Shown: piece after piece, positions 28,106 through 36,304 of the stretch | Layout of the letters: the number at the start of each line of letters is the position of its first letter | How positions within the stretch are numbered: the first letter of the stretch is position 1 | Assembly (NCBI GenBank): GCA_937998875.1 | Contig: CALLBO010000073.1 | Span: 1-44,060, forward strand | Length of the DNA stretch: 44,060 bases | Reading direction: 5' to 3' | DNA from: an uncultured Granulosicoccaceae bacterium | GTDB taxonomy: Bacteria; Pseudomonadota; Gammaproteobacteria; Granulosicoccales; Granulosicoccaceae | Program-made: the position numbers and the translations under genes | Notes under the pieces: generated by a model | What the model saw: only the letters and a program-made list of their open reading frames with translations | What the model was told of the DNA's origin: nothing | Database searches by the model: none

Positions 28106-29035
28106 TTATGTTTTGTCCGAGATACCTTTAGTTGTGTCTTTAACTAGTTCCGCAATACCACCTATGCTACTGAGAATTCCAGACGCTTCAAGCGGCATGT
28201 AAACTGTTTTCTGGTTAGGGGACAGCGCCATGTCTTTCAATGACTCTACATACTTCTGGGCGATAAAATAATTTAACGCCTTAGCATCACCGCTTTGAAT
28301 TGCCTGTGAAACAAGTGCAGTTGCCTTAGCTTCTGCTTCGGCCTCGCGCTCGCGGGCTTCAGCTGTTCTGAAGGCTGCTTCTTTAGCACCTTCTGCTTCA
28401 AGAATTGCGGCTTCTTTGTGACCCTCGGCGAGTAATATTGCCGCCTCGCGTTCACCTTCTGCGTTTAATACAGAGGCACGTTTCTCTCGCTCTGCTTTCA
28501 TTTGCTTGGCCATTGAGTCGACCAGATCTCTTGGTGGTGCGATATCTTTGATTTCAATTCTTATTATCTTCACTCCCCATGGGGACGTCGCATCATCAAC
28601 AACAGACATCAGCCGGGCGTTGATCTGATCTCTGTGAGACAGCAGCTCATCCAGTGTCATAGACCCCATCACCGTTCGGATGTTGGTCATAACAAGATTG
28701 AGTACTGCTGATTCCAGCTTACTTACCTCATAGGCGGCTTTCACTGCGTCCAGTACCTGGTAGTAGACAACCCCATCAACCTGGACCACGGCGTTGTCTT
28801 TGGTGATGACATCCTGCGAGGGAACTGGTTGTACCTGTTCCATCATATTCATGATGTGACCAATACGATCGAAGAACGGGATAACCAGATTCGGGCCGGG
28901 TGAGAGCGTTCGGGTATATTTTCCAAAACGTTCAACCGTGCATTCTGTGCCCTGACGAACCACCTTGAAAGCGGTAGCGATGAAAATGAAAGCCAGCACG
29001 ACCAGCGCGATGACAAATCCTGAAGCTAAATCCAC
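28106..29035 (-). CDS. qmcA: SPFH/stomatin-like membrane protein (QmcA-type paraslipin)
   Basis: A band-7/SPFH protein with an N-terminal membrane anchor (about 5-25), the SPFH domain (about 26-190; VERFGKYTRTLSPGPN, then IEIKDIAPP at about 158-166) and a long Ala/Glu/Lys-rich coiled coil (about 190-255, repeated EGxxEAA units). Such proteins form large ring or cage assemblies in membrane microdomains, often with NfeD. At 309 aa it resembles E. coli QmcA. It is transcribed divergently from the HAD gene. Confidence 0.9.
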   Translation of the reverse strand: MDLASGFVIALVVLAFIFIATAFKVVRQGTECTVERFGKYTRTLSPGPNLVIPFFDRIGHIMNMMEQVQPVPSQDVITKDNAVVQVDGVVYYQVLDAVKAAYEVSKLESAVLNLVMTNIRTVMGSMTLDELLSHRDQINARLMSVVDDATSPWGVKIIRIEIKDIAPPRDLVDSMAKQMKAEREKRASVLNAEGEREAAILLAEGHKEAAILEAEGAKEAAFRTAEAREREAEAEAKATALVSQAIQSGDAKALNYFIAQKYVESLKDMALSPNQKTVYMPLEASGILSSIGGIAELVKDTTKGISDKT

Positions 29036-29162
29036 TGTGGGCTCTCCTGTTTGACAGGATCGATAGATAAAGTCGTAAGATACAGTAGTTTAATTGCCGA
29101 TAGTGACAGCCGAATTTCAAGTATGATTACAAGTTCAGCAACTCTTAAGCTCTGGTATCACA

Positions 29163-29885
29163 ATGCCTGTTGAAAACTCAATCGACTTGCGGCAGCTTGG
29201 AATTGCTGCGATAACCTTCGACCTTGATGATACCTTGTGGCCGTGTGCACCGGTTATCGCAGCGGCCGAACAAGTTTACTTTGAGTGGATATGTAACACG
29301 TTTCCAGCGGTAAAAATGAACCACAGTCTTACCGATGTTATCGCGTTGCGCCGTGAGCTTGTTGAGTCTGAGCCTGCGCTTAAAAACGATGTGACTGAAA
29401 TGCGATACCGCGCAACGAAAAACCTTCTCGCTCCCCACGGTGCTACAGAAGATGATATTCAGCAGGCTATGAGCATTTGTCTTGAAGAGAGACAGAAAGT
29501 TACCTTTTTCGATGATGTGATGTCGTCGTTGCAGCTGTTGAGCTTCCACTACAGGCTCGGGTCGATCACCAATGGCAACGCAGATTTAAACGCGATAGGA
29601 GTTGCTCATCTATTTGATATAGAGTTGGCGGCGACAATGCAACTGCCAGCCAAACCCGCGGCAGATATGTTTTTACAAGCCTGTGATGCACTCGGCACTC
29701 AACCAGAGCGTGTTTTGCATGTTGGGGACCATCCGGTAAATGATGTTGCCGCTGCCAGGGATGCTGGCTTTAGAACGGCATGGATTTCAAGATATGATGA
29801 AAGTTATCCGGAAGATGCAGAGCCGGCAGACATTAACATCACTGATCTGAATGCACTGGTTAAATTAGCACCGCCCATTCAGTAA
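29163..29885 (+). CDS. HAD-superfamily hydrolase (YigB-like phosphatase)
   Basis: Subfamily IA haloacid-dehalogenase phosphatase, 240 aa. Motif I is FDLDDTLW with nucleophile Asp20 and Asp22. Motif II is SITNGN, motif III the Lys in KPAADMF, and motif IV GDHPVNDVAAARDAG. Overall arrangement is close to E. coli YigB, which dephosphorylates FMN, but substrates in this family cannot be read from sequence. Stand-alone gene; 127 bases separate it from the divergent SPFH gene. Confidence 0.88.
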   Translation: MPVENSIDLRQLGIAAITFDLDDTLWPCAPVIAAAEQVYFEWICNTFPAVKMNHSLTDVIALRRELVESEPALKNDVTEMRYRATKNLLAPHGATEDDIQQAMSICLEERQKVTFFDDVMSSLQLLSFHYRLGSITNGNADLNAIGVAHLFDIELAATMQLPAKPAADMFLQACDALGTQPERVLHVGDHPVNDVAAARDAGFRTAWISRYDESYPEDAEPADINITDLNALVKLAPPIQ

Positions 29886-29937
29886 CCTCTTCATGACCCA
29901 GCCAATGACTTAGTCAATGGACCGGGAATAAGTATCG

Positions 29938-30726
29938 TCAGGTCAGCAATGACTGAAGGGTCTGTGTGATCACTTTCAATACCGACTGGCTCGACAATCG
30001 ATGGTCAGCGTTTTTGATAAGAGTGAGGATGGTGTCGTCAGACTGGATAACGTCCATCAGCTTGCTTGACATCATGTGCGGTACATCGCGATCGCCTGTG
30101 CCATGTATCAAACGCAACGGTGCATTCAAGGTAAATGGCTTATCCAGCACCCTGTGCTTTCTGCTTTCACGAATCAGGTTTGCGCTAACAGGGTAGGGCG
30201 AGCCATCATCGTAATCTGATGGTAAGTACAGCGTTTCACCTGATTTGAGTGTTGCACGTTGTTGTTGGCTCAAAGACGGCAAAAGTAATTCTTCAGTGAA
30301 GTCTGGTGCTGCAGCGAGGGTTATGAGTCCTGCTATCTGCTTGCCACGCGCTCTCGCCAGTAGTGTTGCTATCCACGCGCCCATACTGGAGCCAATGACG
30401 ATAATACCGTTCGAATTGCCATTGCCTGATGTGCCATTGTCTGATGTTTTAGGGTTGGCAATCTGATCAAAAACTGCGATGGCATCCTGAGCCCAGCTAC
30501 CGATATCGCCTTCTTCAAACTTTCCGTCAGATTCACCGTGACCGTTGTAGTCAAATCGGGTAAAGGCTGTATTTTGTTGTTTACAGTGATGTTCAAGTGC
30601 AAGTGCTTTCAAGCCTTGCATACTGGATTTGAAACCACCGCAAAACATGACCCCGGGGCGGCGCGCACAGCTGCCTTCGGTATGGACGTAGGCGATACGA
30701 CGCTGGTTTACGACTAGTGTTTCCAA
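29938..30726 (-). CDS. Alpha/beta-hydrolase
   Basis: Serine hydrolase fold of 262 aa. The nucleophile elbow is GSSMG with Ser114. Acid candidates are Asp212 or Asp214 in IHGTGDRDVP, and the His is His242 in NADHRLSS. The N-terminal oxyanion segment is FCGGFKSSMQG and the fold block is DYNGHGESDG. A low-complexity Asn/Gly/Ser stretch (about 95-107) sits before the elbow. No signal peptide is seen, so it is probably cytosolic. Substrate unknown. Confidence 0.85.
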   Translation of the reverse strand: METLVVNQRRIAYVHTEGSCARRPGVMFCGGFKSSMQGLKALALEHHCKQQNTAFTRFDYNGHGESDGKFEEGDIGSWAQDAIAVFDQIANPKTSDNGTSGNGNSNGIIVIGSSMGAWIATLLARARGKQIAGLITLAAAPDFTEELLLPSLSQQQRATLKSGETLYLPSDYDDGSPYPVSANLIRESRKHRVLDKPFTLNAPLRLIHGTGDRDVPHMMSSKLMDVIQSDDTILTLIKNADHRLSSQSVLKVITQTLQSLLT

Positions 30727-30950
30727 CTGGGATCTTTAGTGTGTGCGTCGGAATGACCTGCCGGACGATAGGCAGGCCGTAATGAGTTCTGCCACTGGCC
30801 CCGGGCATTTGATAACCCCTGTGATAATTCATCAGGGGAGTAGTCTTCGGTTACTGCACCAGGCGCCAAACGTCACCTGCAACGTCCTACTATTCCTGCG
30901 TTAAACCTGCTATTGCTGGCTTTTGGCAGGGATGATTCAGTCGAATCGGA
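30727..30950. other. Spacer between hydrolase gene and cspA
   Basis: No gene. Two short hairpins are visible: CCTGCC/GGCAGG at 30757-30776 and CCCCTG/CAGGGG with an interior bulge at 30816-30838. Neither is followed by a T-run on either strand, so neither is called as a cspA terminator. Confidence 0.4.
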
Positions 30951-31157
30951 TCAGGCTGCAACCACTTTAGTAGCACATGGACCTTTGTCGCCCTGGCTAA
31001 CTTCAAATTCTACTGCCTGACCATCGTTCAGTGTGGCGTATCCACCGTCATTCTGGATCTCAGAGAAGTGCACGAACAGGTCTTTACCACCGTCTTCCGG
31101 TGTAATGAACCCATAGCCCTTATCTGCGTTGAACCACTTAACTGTACCTTTACTCAT
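30951..31157 (-). CDS. Cold-shock protein (CspA family)
   Basis: Single cold-shock domain of 68 aa, an RNA/ssDNA-binding chaperone. The nucleic-acid-binding motifs are RNP1 KGYGFI (13-18) and RNP2 LFVHF (27-31), preceded by [11 protein letters not shown] lies in a suitable position upstream of the ATG on the minus strand. The long non-coding region upstream would allow a long structured leader, as in cold-induced csp mRNAs, but several Csp paralogues in the family are not cold-induced. Confidence 0.95.
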   Translation of the reverse strand: MSKGTVKWFNADKGYGFITPEDGGKDLFVHFSEIQNDGGYATLNDGQAVEFEVSQGDKGPCATKVVAA

Positions 31158-31687
31158 TGCTGGATGTTCCTGTTTTCAAAATACGCGTTCAATTGTTTCA
31201 GTTGAAGCGACCGCAAACCGCTGACACGGGCGCGGCAACGCAAAGCCTACCCGGAACGCGCATCGGGATAGATCTGAGGGGGAGAATATGGTTGAGTATT
31301 ATTGATATGCTGTCTTTCGCAATCAGTACTTCCGCGGTGAAGCAGTGGTGCTCGCAACCGTATTAATTTCAGCAATGACTGGAAACTCTCTTTGTTACTG
31401 TTGAGAAGTGTATCACGAATATTTGTCCGGGCGAAGAATTAACGCTGCTTGAAATGCTGCTATAACCCTGATTTAGTGGATGTTTATTCAACTATAAGAC
31501 GTAGGAACCGGTTGCAACCGAAGCCCCGTTGCGCGTGTGTGGGAATCATCTTGTGACTTGTCGGACAGCATCGGGCATTTTACGTGCAAGTCAGCTGGTA
31601 CGAGGTACACTATCGCCCGCTGGATTTAGCCCGCTAAACGCTTTTTAGCAAGTTAGGGCGCAGGCTGACACGTTCTGGAGAACAAAA
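31158..31687. other. Divergent regulatory region between cspA and clpP-like gene
   Basis: About 530 bases without a supported gene. It must contain the cspA promoter/leader (minus strand) and the clpP-like promoter (plus strand). Visible elements: a sigma32-like sequence at 31448-31475, a perfect 12-base palindrome at 31509-31520 (CGGTTGCAACCG) and a small hairpin GCTAAA/TTTAGC at 31633-31649 in the clpP-like leader. I could not choose a convincing cspA promoter among several weak candidates. Confidence 0.5.
31448..31475 (+). promoter_or_regulatory. Possible heat-shock (sigma32-like) promoter
   Basis: CTTGAAA at 31448-31454, an 11-base spacer, then CCCTGATTTA at 31466-31475. The first half matches the sigma32 -35 consensus CTTGAAA exactly. 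The second is an imperfect match to CCCCATnT and the spacing is short. It points to the clpP-like gene about 210 bases downstream. Speculative. Confidence 0.3.
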
Positions 31688-32260
31688 ATGTCACAAGAAC
31701 AAAAAGATGAAAAAACGAACGCTTCAGTCGCTGAGAAGCTGTTTAAAGCTCGCAAAGTGCTTATTTGTGAGGAAATCAATCAAAAGATGGCCAAGCGGGT
31801 GATGGCAGAAATGCTTGCGCTTGCAGAATCATCGTCTGATCCGATTCAACTGTTTGTAAACAGCCAGGGCGGACACGTTGAAGCCGGCGATAGCATTCAC
31901 GATATCATTACCTTTATCGAGCCGGTGGTTAAGGTGATTGGTACCGGTTATGTGGCCAGTGCAGGCACGCATATATTTCTGGCTGCCGATAAAGCAGATC
32001 GATACTGCCTGCCCAACACCCGTTTTCTAATTCATCAGCCGTCCGGTGGAGCCGGCGGCAGTGCCTCTGATATTGCGATTCAGGCAGAGCAGATAGTAAA
32101 AATGCGCGAGCGTCTCGCACAGGTTATCAGCAGTCGGACCGGCACAGATATAGACCGGGTTCGCCTCGATATAGAACGTGACAAATGGATGGATACGGAC
32201 GAAGCGATCGAATACGGACTGGTGAGCCAGGTGATTCGCAATAGTGCCGAAGTTCTGTAA
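31688..32260 (+). CDS. ClpP-family serine protease subunit, stand-alone
   Basis: ClpP-fold protein of 190 aa with a complete catalytic triad: Ser91 in YVASAGTH, His116 in LIHQPSGG, Asp165 in ERDKWMD. The canonical ClpP oxyanion segment NSPGG is NSQGG here (58-62), and the N-terminus lacks the usual axial-loop sequence. It is therefore likely a ClpP paralogue rather than the main housekeeping ClpP, which is normally next to tig and clpX. No Clp ATPase gene lies nearby. A good TGGAG ribosome-binding site precedes the ATG. Confidence 0.85.
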   Translation: MSQEQKDEKTNASVAEKLFKARKVLICEEINQKMAKRVMAEMLALAESSSDPIQLFVNSQGGHVEAGDSIHDIITFIEPVVKVIGTGYVASAGTHIFLAADKADRYCLPNTRFLIHQPSGGAGGSASDIAIQAEQIVKMRERLAQVISSRTGTDIDRVRLDIERDKWMDTDEAIEYGLVSQVIRNSAEVL

Positions 32261-32282
32261 AAGTACTATCTAACCGGAACGG

Positions 32283-32310
32283 CGGTGGCGGATCATCAGT
32301 TCAGCCACCG
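32283..32310. other. Hairpin between convergent genes
   Basis: CGGTGGC (32283-32289) and GCCACCG (32304-32310) form a perfect 7-bp GC stem with a 14-base loop between the ends of the clpP-like gene and tesA. It could slow read-through from either side, but no T-run follows on either strand. Confidence 0.4.
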
Positions 32311-32326
32311 TAGCGATTAACTTCCG

Positions 32327-33007
32327 CTACTGAACCTGCGCCTGACTCAGCGCGGGCTCTACAACTTTCCAGACGTTCTCAAGCATTACAGGCTGTGCCT
32401 TCGCACTCGGGTGAATTCCATCTGACTGAAACCATTCGCTTGATGCGCTCATGCCTTCGAATAACGACGTCACCAGTACCGCCTCCGTGGTGTCAGCGGC
32501 TGTTTTAAAAGCACTGGCAAACAGTTTGTTGTATGCCTTACCGTAGTTATCGGGTAACTGCACGGCAATTATCACCGGCAATGTGCCGATAGCATTGGCC
32601 ATCTCGGCCATCTCTGTAAGATTGGATTTCAGGTTTTTTATTGATAAGCCGCGCAAGCCGTCATTGCCACCGAGTTCTATGATCAGCATTTGCGGATTGT
32701 ATTCCGCAAGCAATGCGGGCAGTCTGCCCAGACCATTGCCGGAAGTGTCGCCGGTTACGCTCGCGTTGACCACTTTTATTTCAGCGTTTTCATTTTCAAG
32801 CTTGTCTTGCAGAAGCGCTACCCAGCCGTCGTCAATCGAAAGTCCATAAGCAGCGCTGATGCTGTCACCTAATACCAGGATGGTTTCCGGCTCATTGGCA
32901 TCTGCCGTTTTAGGCTTAAGGATGACAACAGTGGCGAGCAGGAGCAATGGCAAAAAGGCGCGGTGCCAGAGAGCTATGTTTCGGGTTGATATATTTGTGT
33001 TTGGCAT
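32327..33007 (-). CDS. tesA: Periplasmic GDSL esterase/lysophospholipase (TesA family)
   Basis: SGNH hydrolase like E. coli TesA (thioesterase I/protease I/lysophospholipase L1). The N-terminus has a hydrophobic segment (about 12-30) followed by a likely signal-peptidase site near 36-38. Catalytic blocks: GDSIS with Ser49, GGND at 112-115, and DGIHPS with Asp195 and His198. It has 226 aa including the signal peptide. It is divergent from the ybbA-ybbP-type ABC genes, the same arrangement as in E. coli, which supports the assignment. Confidence 0.92.
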   Translation of the reverse strand: MPNTNISTRNIALWHRAFLPLLLLATVVILKPKTADANEPETILVLGDSISAAYGLSIDDGWVALLQDKLENENAEIKVVNASVTGDTSGNGLGRLPALLAEYNPQMLIIELGGNDGLRGLSIKNLKSNLTEMAEMANAIGTLPVIIAVQLPDNYGKAYNKLFASAFKTAADTTEAVLVTSLFEGMSASSEWFQSDGIHPSAKAQPVMLENVWKVVEPALSQAQVQ

Positions 33008-33099
33008 TATGTTTTTGATTTCTTCGTATTCGATTTAATTCGATTTTCCGGCAGACGTGTCCCTACGTCATCCACTCCTCACAGGTGTCACATACATTG

Positions 33100-33771
33100 A
33101 TGATTGCTGCACAAATTATTGCTGCACGCGGGGTTTGTAAAAGTGTCTCCACAGAAGAGGCCGAACTCTCTATTCTTGAAAATGTAAATGTTGATCTTGC
33201 AGCCGGTGAAGTACTGGCAATTGTCGGTCCGTCAGGATCGGGCAAATCCACTTTGCTCGGTGTGCTTGCAGGGCTGGACTCGGCAACATCCGGCAGCGTA
33301 ATGCTGCTTGACCAGCCATTACATGAACTTGATGAAGACGGTCGTGCGGCGGTGCGGGCGGGCTCTGTCGGGTTTGTGTTTCAGTCATTTCAACTGCTAC
33401 CGGGTTTAAGTGCGCTTGAAAATGTCATGTTACCACTCGAGCTTGCCAATATTGCCGATGCCAGATCACGCGCTATGCAACAGCTCGTATCTGTTGGCCT
33501 TGAACACAGACTCGGTCATCTGCCTGCTCAGCTGTCTGGCGGTGAGCAGCAACGGGTTGCTGTGGCACGTGCGTTTGTGTCTACACCAAAAGTGCTGTTT
33601 GCCGATGAGCCGACCGGTAATCTGGATCGCGCCACAGGTGACAAAATAATAGACCTGATGTTTGAACTGCGAGCTGAACACAATACTGCGCTTGTACTGG
33701 TAACCCATGATCAGATGCTCGCCGCACGCTGTGATCGCGTGTTATCAATGTACGATGGAGAGCTACGGTGA
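33100..33771 (+). CDS. ybbA: ABC transporter ATP-binding protein (YbbA/LolD-like)
   Basis: ATPase of a MacB/LolCDE-type ABC system. Walker [10 protein letters not shown], signature [14 protein letters not shown] and Walker B VLFADEP are complete, with the Q-loop in [10 protein letters not shown]. The ATG at 33100 is preferred (223 aa); an in-frame GTG at 33085 adds five residues but has no ribosome-binding site. Its stop overlaps the permease start (GTGA). Position divergent to tesA matches E. coli ybbA. Confidence 0.92.
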   Translation: MIAAQIIAARGVCKSVSTEEAELSILENVNVDLAAGEVLAIVGPSGSGKSTLLGVLAGLDSATSGSVMLLDQPLHELDEDGRAAVRAGSVGFVFQSFQLLPGLSALENVMLPLELANIADARSRAMQQLVSVGLEHRLGHLPAQLSGGEQQRVAVARAFVSTPKVLFADEPTGNLDRATGDKIIDLMFELRAEHNTALVLVTHDQMLAARCDRVLSMYDGELR

Positions 33772-36275
33772 CTGTCAGTGCTTCGGCCTTACGCCGTGAC
33801 TTTGGTCTGGCGTGGCGGCAGTTGCGGCGCGAGTTTCGTTTATCCGAGTACCTGGTACTGATCTTCGCACTGGTGTTATCCGTAGCGGCAGTCACCTCTG
33901 TTAGTTTTTTTGCCAACCGGGTCGAGCGGGCGATGGCAGCTCAGGCCGCTACCCTGTTAGCAGCAGATGCAGTAGTTAGTTCACCTAAGCCTATCGACGA
34001 TGAAATTTATGAACGTGCAGCAGCAGAGGCACTTAAAGTCACTGAAGTTACCGAATTCCCGAGTGTTGTTCTCACCGAAGAAGGTGAAACCGGCCTGGTA
34101 TCGGTGAAAGCGGTCGGTTCGGCTTATCCACTGCGCGGCGAATTGAAACTGACGCAGCAACTGTACGGTGCAGAGCAGGTTGCAACTGATGCACCTGGGT
34201 CCGGAACGGTATGGATTGATCCACGGCTCGCAGGCAGGTTGCAGGTTCAAGTTGGTGACCAACTTGTCTTCGGCAATTCCGAAGTCACAATCGCTGCGTT
34301 TATCGCATTTGAGCCAGACGGTTCTGTCGATGCTTTTCAGCTGGCACCGAGATTAATGATCAACCAGAGTGATCTGTCCGGCAGTGGACTGCTCGGCGAA
34401 GGCAGTCGCGCCCGTTATCATTTACTAATGGCAGGTGAAGAATCACAGCTCGAATCCTTTGTAGAGTGGTTCGATAACAGCACGGATGCGAACATGCGAT
34501 TGCAAACGGTAGAGGAGGGCAGGCCTGCAGTACGCTCGGCGCTGGTTAATGCGAGACGATTCCTTGGGCTTGCGGCAGCGGTGGCGGTTTTACTATCTGC
34601 CGCGGCGGTGGCACTTGCCGCGCGACAAATTGCAGAGCGTGATATGAACACCGGGTCTCTTATGAGAACTTTTGGTGCCAGCGGTGCCACCGTACTCCGT
34701 GTTGTTTTAATTCGCCTCGGTCTTATTGCACTGCTTGCAACCGTCGTGGGATGTATTACCGGGTACCTTGCACAGTTCGGATTGTCTGCACTGCTCGGGC
34801 AGTGGTTTGCAGCGGAGTTGCCATCACCTTCCGCTACTCCTTTGTTCGGCGGTTTGATGTGTGCTGTTCTCGCACTAATTGGTTTTTGCCTGCCGTCTCT
34901 GGTGCGCGCTATAGATACCCCCGTGCTGCAGGTTCTGCGGCGGGATATGCCGGTGGCAAAGCCTTCAACACTTCTCGCGGTATCGAGTGCACTGGCAGCC
35001 TTGGGGCTGTTGCTGGTATGGCTGACACGTGACTGGAAACTTGGTCTGTTACTGTTAGTTGGCATGTTGCTGGTGTTGGGAATACTTCTTATTGTCTCGC
35101 GATTTCTGGTTGGCCTGTCTGTTCGGGTAAAGTCCGGATATCTGCGCCGCGCGCTTGAGAGTCTGCGTCGTCGGCCTGACAGTGTCAGTCTGCAAATAGC
35201 GGCGTTCAGTACCGGATTGCTCGCAATACTGTTACTAACGATTGTACGCAACGATGTACTGGGTGCCTGGCAGAGACAGATTCCAAACGATGCACCAAAC
35301 TTTTTTCTTATCAATATACAGCCGGACGAAGTGCCGGATGTAAAAGCTTTTCTGGCACAGCGCGGCGTGCAGAACGATACGTTGTATCCAATGATAAGGG
35401 CGCGGCTTGAATCAATAAATGGTGAGCCGGTGGCCGATATTGAGTTCAATGACCGGTCCGGTGAACACTTTGCCGAGCGAGATTTTAATTTGTCCTATTT
35501 GCAGGAACAGAGGCAGGACAACAAGATTCTCTCGGGTGAGTGGTGGGGTAGCGATGTGGATTCTCCTCTGTTCTCGGTAGAAGAAGATTTTGCCAGTGAC
35601 ATCGGCGTTGATATTGGTGATGAGCTGCAGTTTCGTATTGCAGATAAAGTTGTAACTGGCGAGATTAGTAACCTGCGTGAAGTCGACTGGGAATCATTTG
35701 CGGTAAACTTTTTTGTGGTTGGAACACCGTTTGGGCTCGACGATAAACCCGCAAGCTTTGTCAGCAGCGTTTATGTGCCTGACGGGCAGGGTGAGTTTGT
35801 GCGTGATCTTGTTACCGAGTTCAGTGGTGTTACTGCGCTGGAAATCGGCACCATGCTAAAGCGCGTTACGGGTATTATCGATCGTGCTGCGCTGGCTGTG
35901 CAGTATGTGTTTATGTTTACGATGCTCGCGGGATTACTCGTTTTATGGGCATCAGTGCTTGCCAGTCGTCGTGAGCGATTTCGTGAAGCTGCCATACTTC
36001 GTACACTGGGCGCTTCACGCAACTATTTAGCCAGCAGCACGACGCGTGAGTTTGCACTTATTGGGTCATTGGCGGGTTTGATCGCTTCGAGTGTTGCCGC
36101 TTTGATTGGCTGGGTAGTAATCGAACACGTGATGGAGCTGTCGTATGAATTCAACTGGTGGTTATGGGTGATTGGCATTTTAGCTGGTATGGCGGGGGTG
36201 TTAATCGCCGGTAAGCTCGCCACACGTCCGGTTCTTAATCAACTACCGATAGCGGTTCTGCAATCACAGGTTTAG
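33768..36275 (+). CDS. ybbP: FtsX-like ABC transporter permease (YbbP-like)
   Basis: Large inner-membrane permease of 835 aa. An N-terminal helix (about 27-47) is followed by a periplasmic domain, then two FtsX-type membrane blocks (about 260-425 with VAVLLSAAAVALAARQIAERD, and about 705-830 with the LVLWASVLASRRERFREAAILRTLGAS hallmark) separated by a second periplasmic domain. It pairs with the ATPase upstream. Related systems move lipids or lipoproteins out of the inner membrane or act mechanically; the substrate of YbbAP is not settled. The start is GTG at 33768. Confidence 0.92.
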   Translation: MTVSASALRRDFGLAWRQLRREFRLSEYLVLIFALVLSVAAVTSVSFFANRVERAMAAQAATLLAADAVVSSPKPIDDEIYERAAAEALKVTEVTEFPSVVLTEEGETGLVSVKAVGSAYPLRGELKLTQQLYGAEQVATDAPGSGTVWIDPRLAGRLQVQVGDQLVFGNSEVTIAAFIAFEPDGSVDAFQLAPRLMINQSDLSGSGLLGEGSRARYHLLMAGEESQLESFVEWFDNSTDANMRLQTVEEGRPAVRSALVNARRFLGLAAAVAVLLSAAAVALAARQIAERDMNTGSLMRTFGASGATVLRVVLIRLGLIALLATVVGCITGYLAQFGLSALLGQWFAAELPSPSATPLFGGLMCAVLALIGFCLPSLVRAIDTPVLQVLRRDMPVAKPSTLLAVSSALAALGLLLVWLTRDWKLGLLLLVGMLLVLGILLIVSRFLVGLSVRVKSGYLRRALESLRRRPDSVSLQIAAFSTGLLAILLLTIVRNDVLGAWQRQIPNDAPNFFLINIQPDEVPDVKAFLAQRGVQNDTLYPMIRARLESINGEPVADIEFNDRSGEHFAERDFNLSYLQEQRQDNKILSGEWWGSDVDSPLFSVEEDFASDIGVDIGDELQFRIADKVVTGEISNLREVDWESFAVNFFVVGTPFGLDDKPASFVSSVYVPDGQGEFVRDLVTEFSGVTALEIGTMLKRVTGIIDRAALAVQYVFMFTMLAGLLVLWASVLASRRERFREAAILRTLGASRNYLASSTTREFALIGSLAGLIASSVAALIGWVVIEHVMELSYEFNWWLWVIGILAGMAGVLIAGKLATRPVLNQLPIAVLQSQV

Positions 36276-36304
36276 TGCTGCAATCACGGGTATAATGTTG
36301 CGGT

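Noticed and set aside
29051..29081. TTGACA...TAAGAT promoter for the HAD gene
   Set aside because: The -35 is perfect, but the best -10 candidate needs a 19-base spacer and is weak, so it is not listed as a feature.
34418..35449. 343-aa open frame on the minus strand inside the YbbP-like permease gene
   Set aside because: It lies wholly antisense to a well-supported permease, is dominated by Ser, Arg and Thr as expected from a GC-rich antisense frame, and has no recognisable motif.
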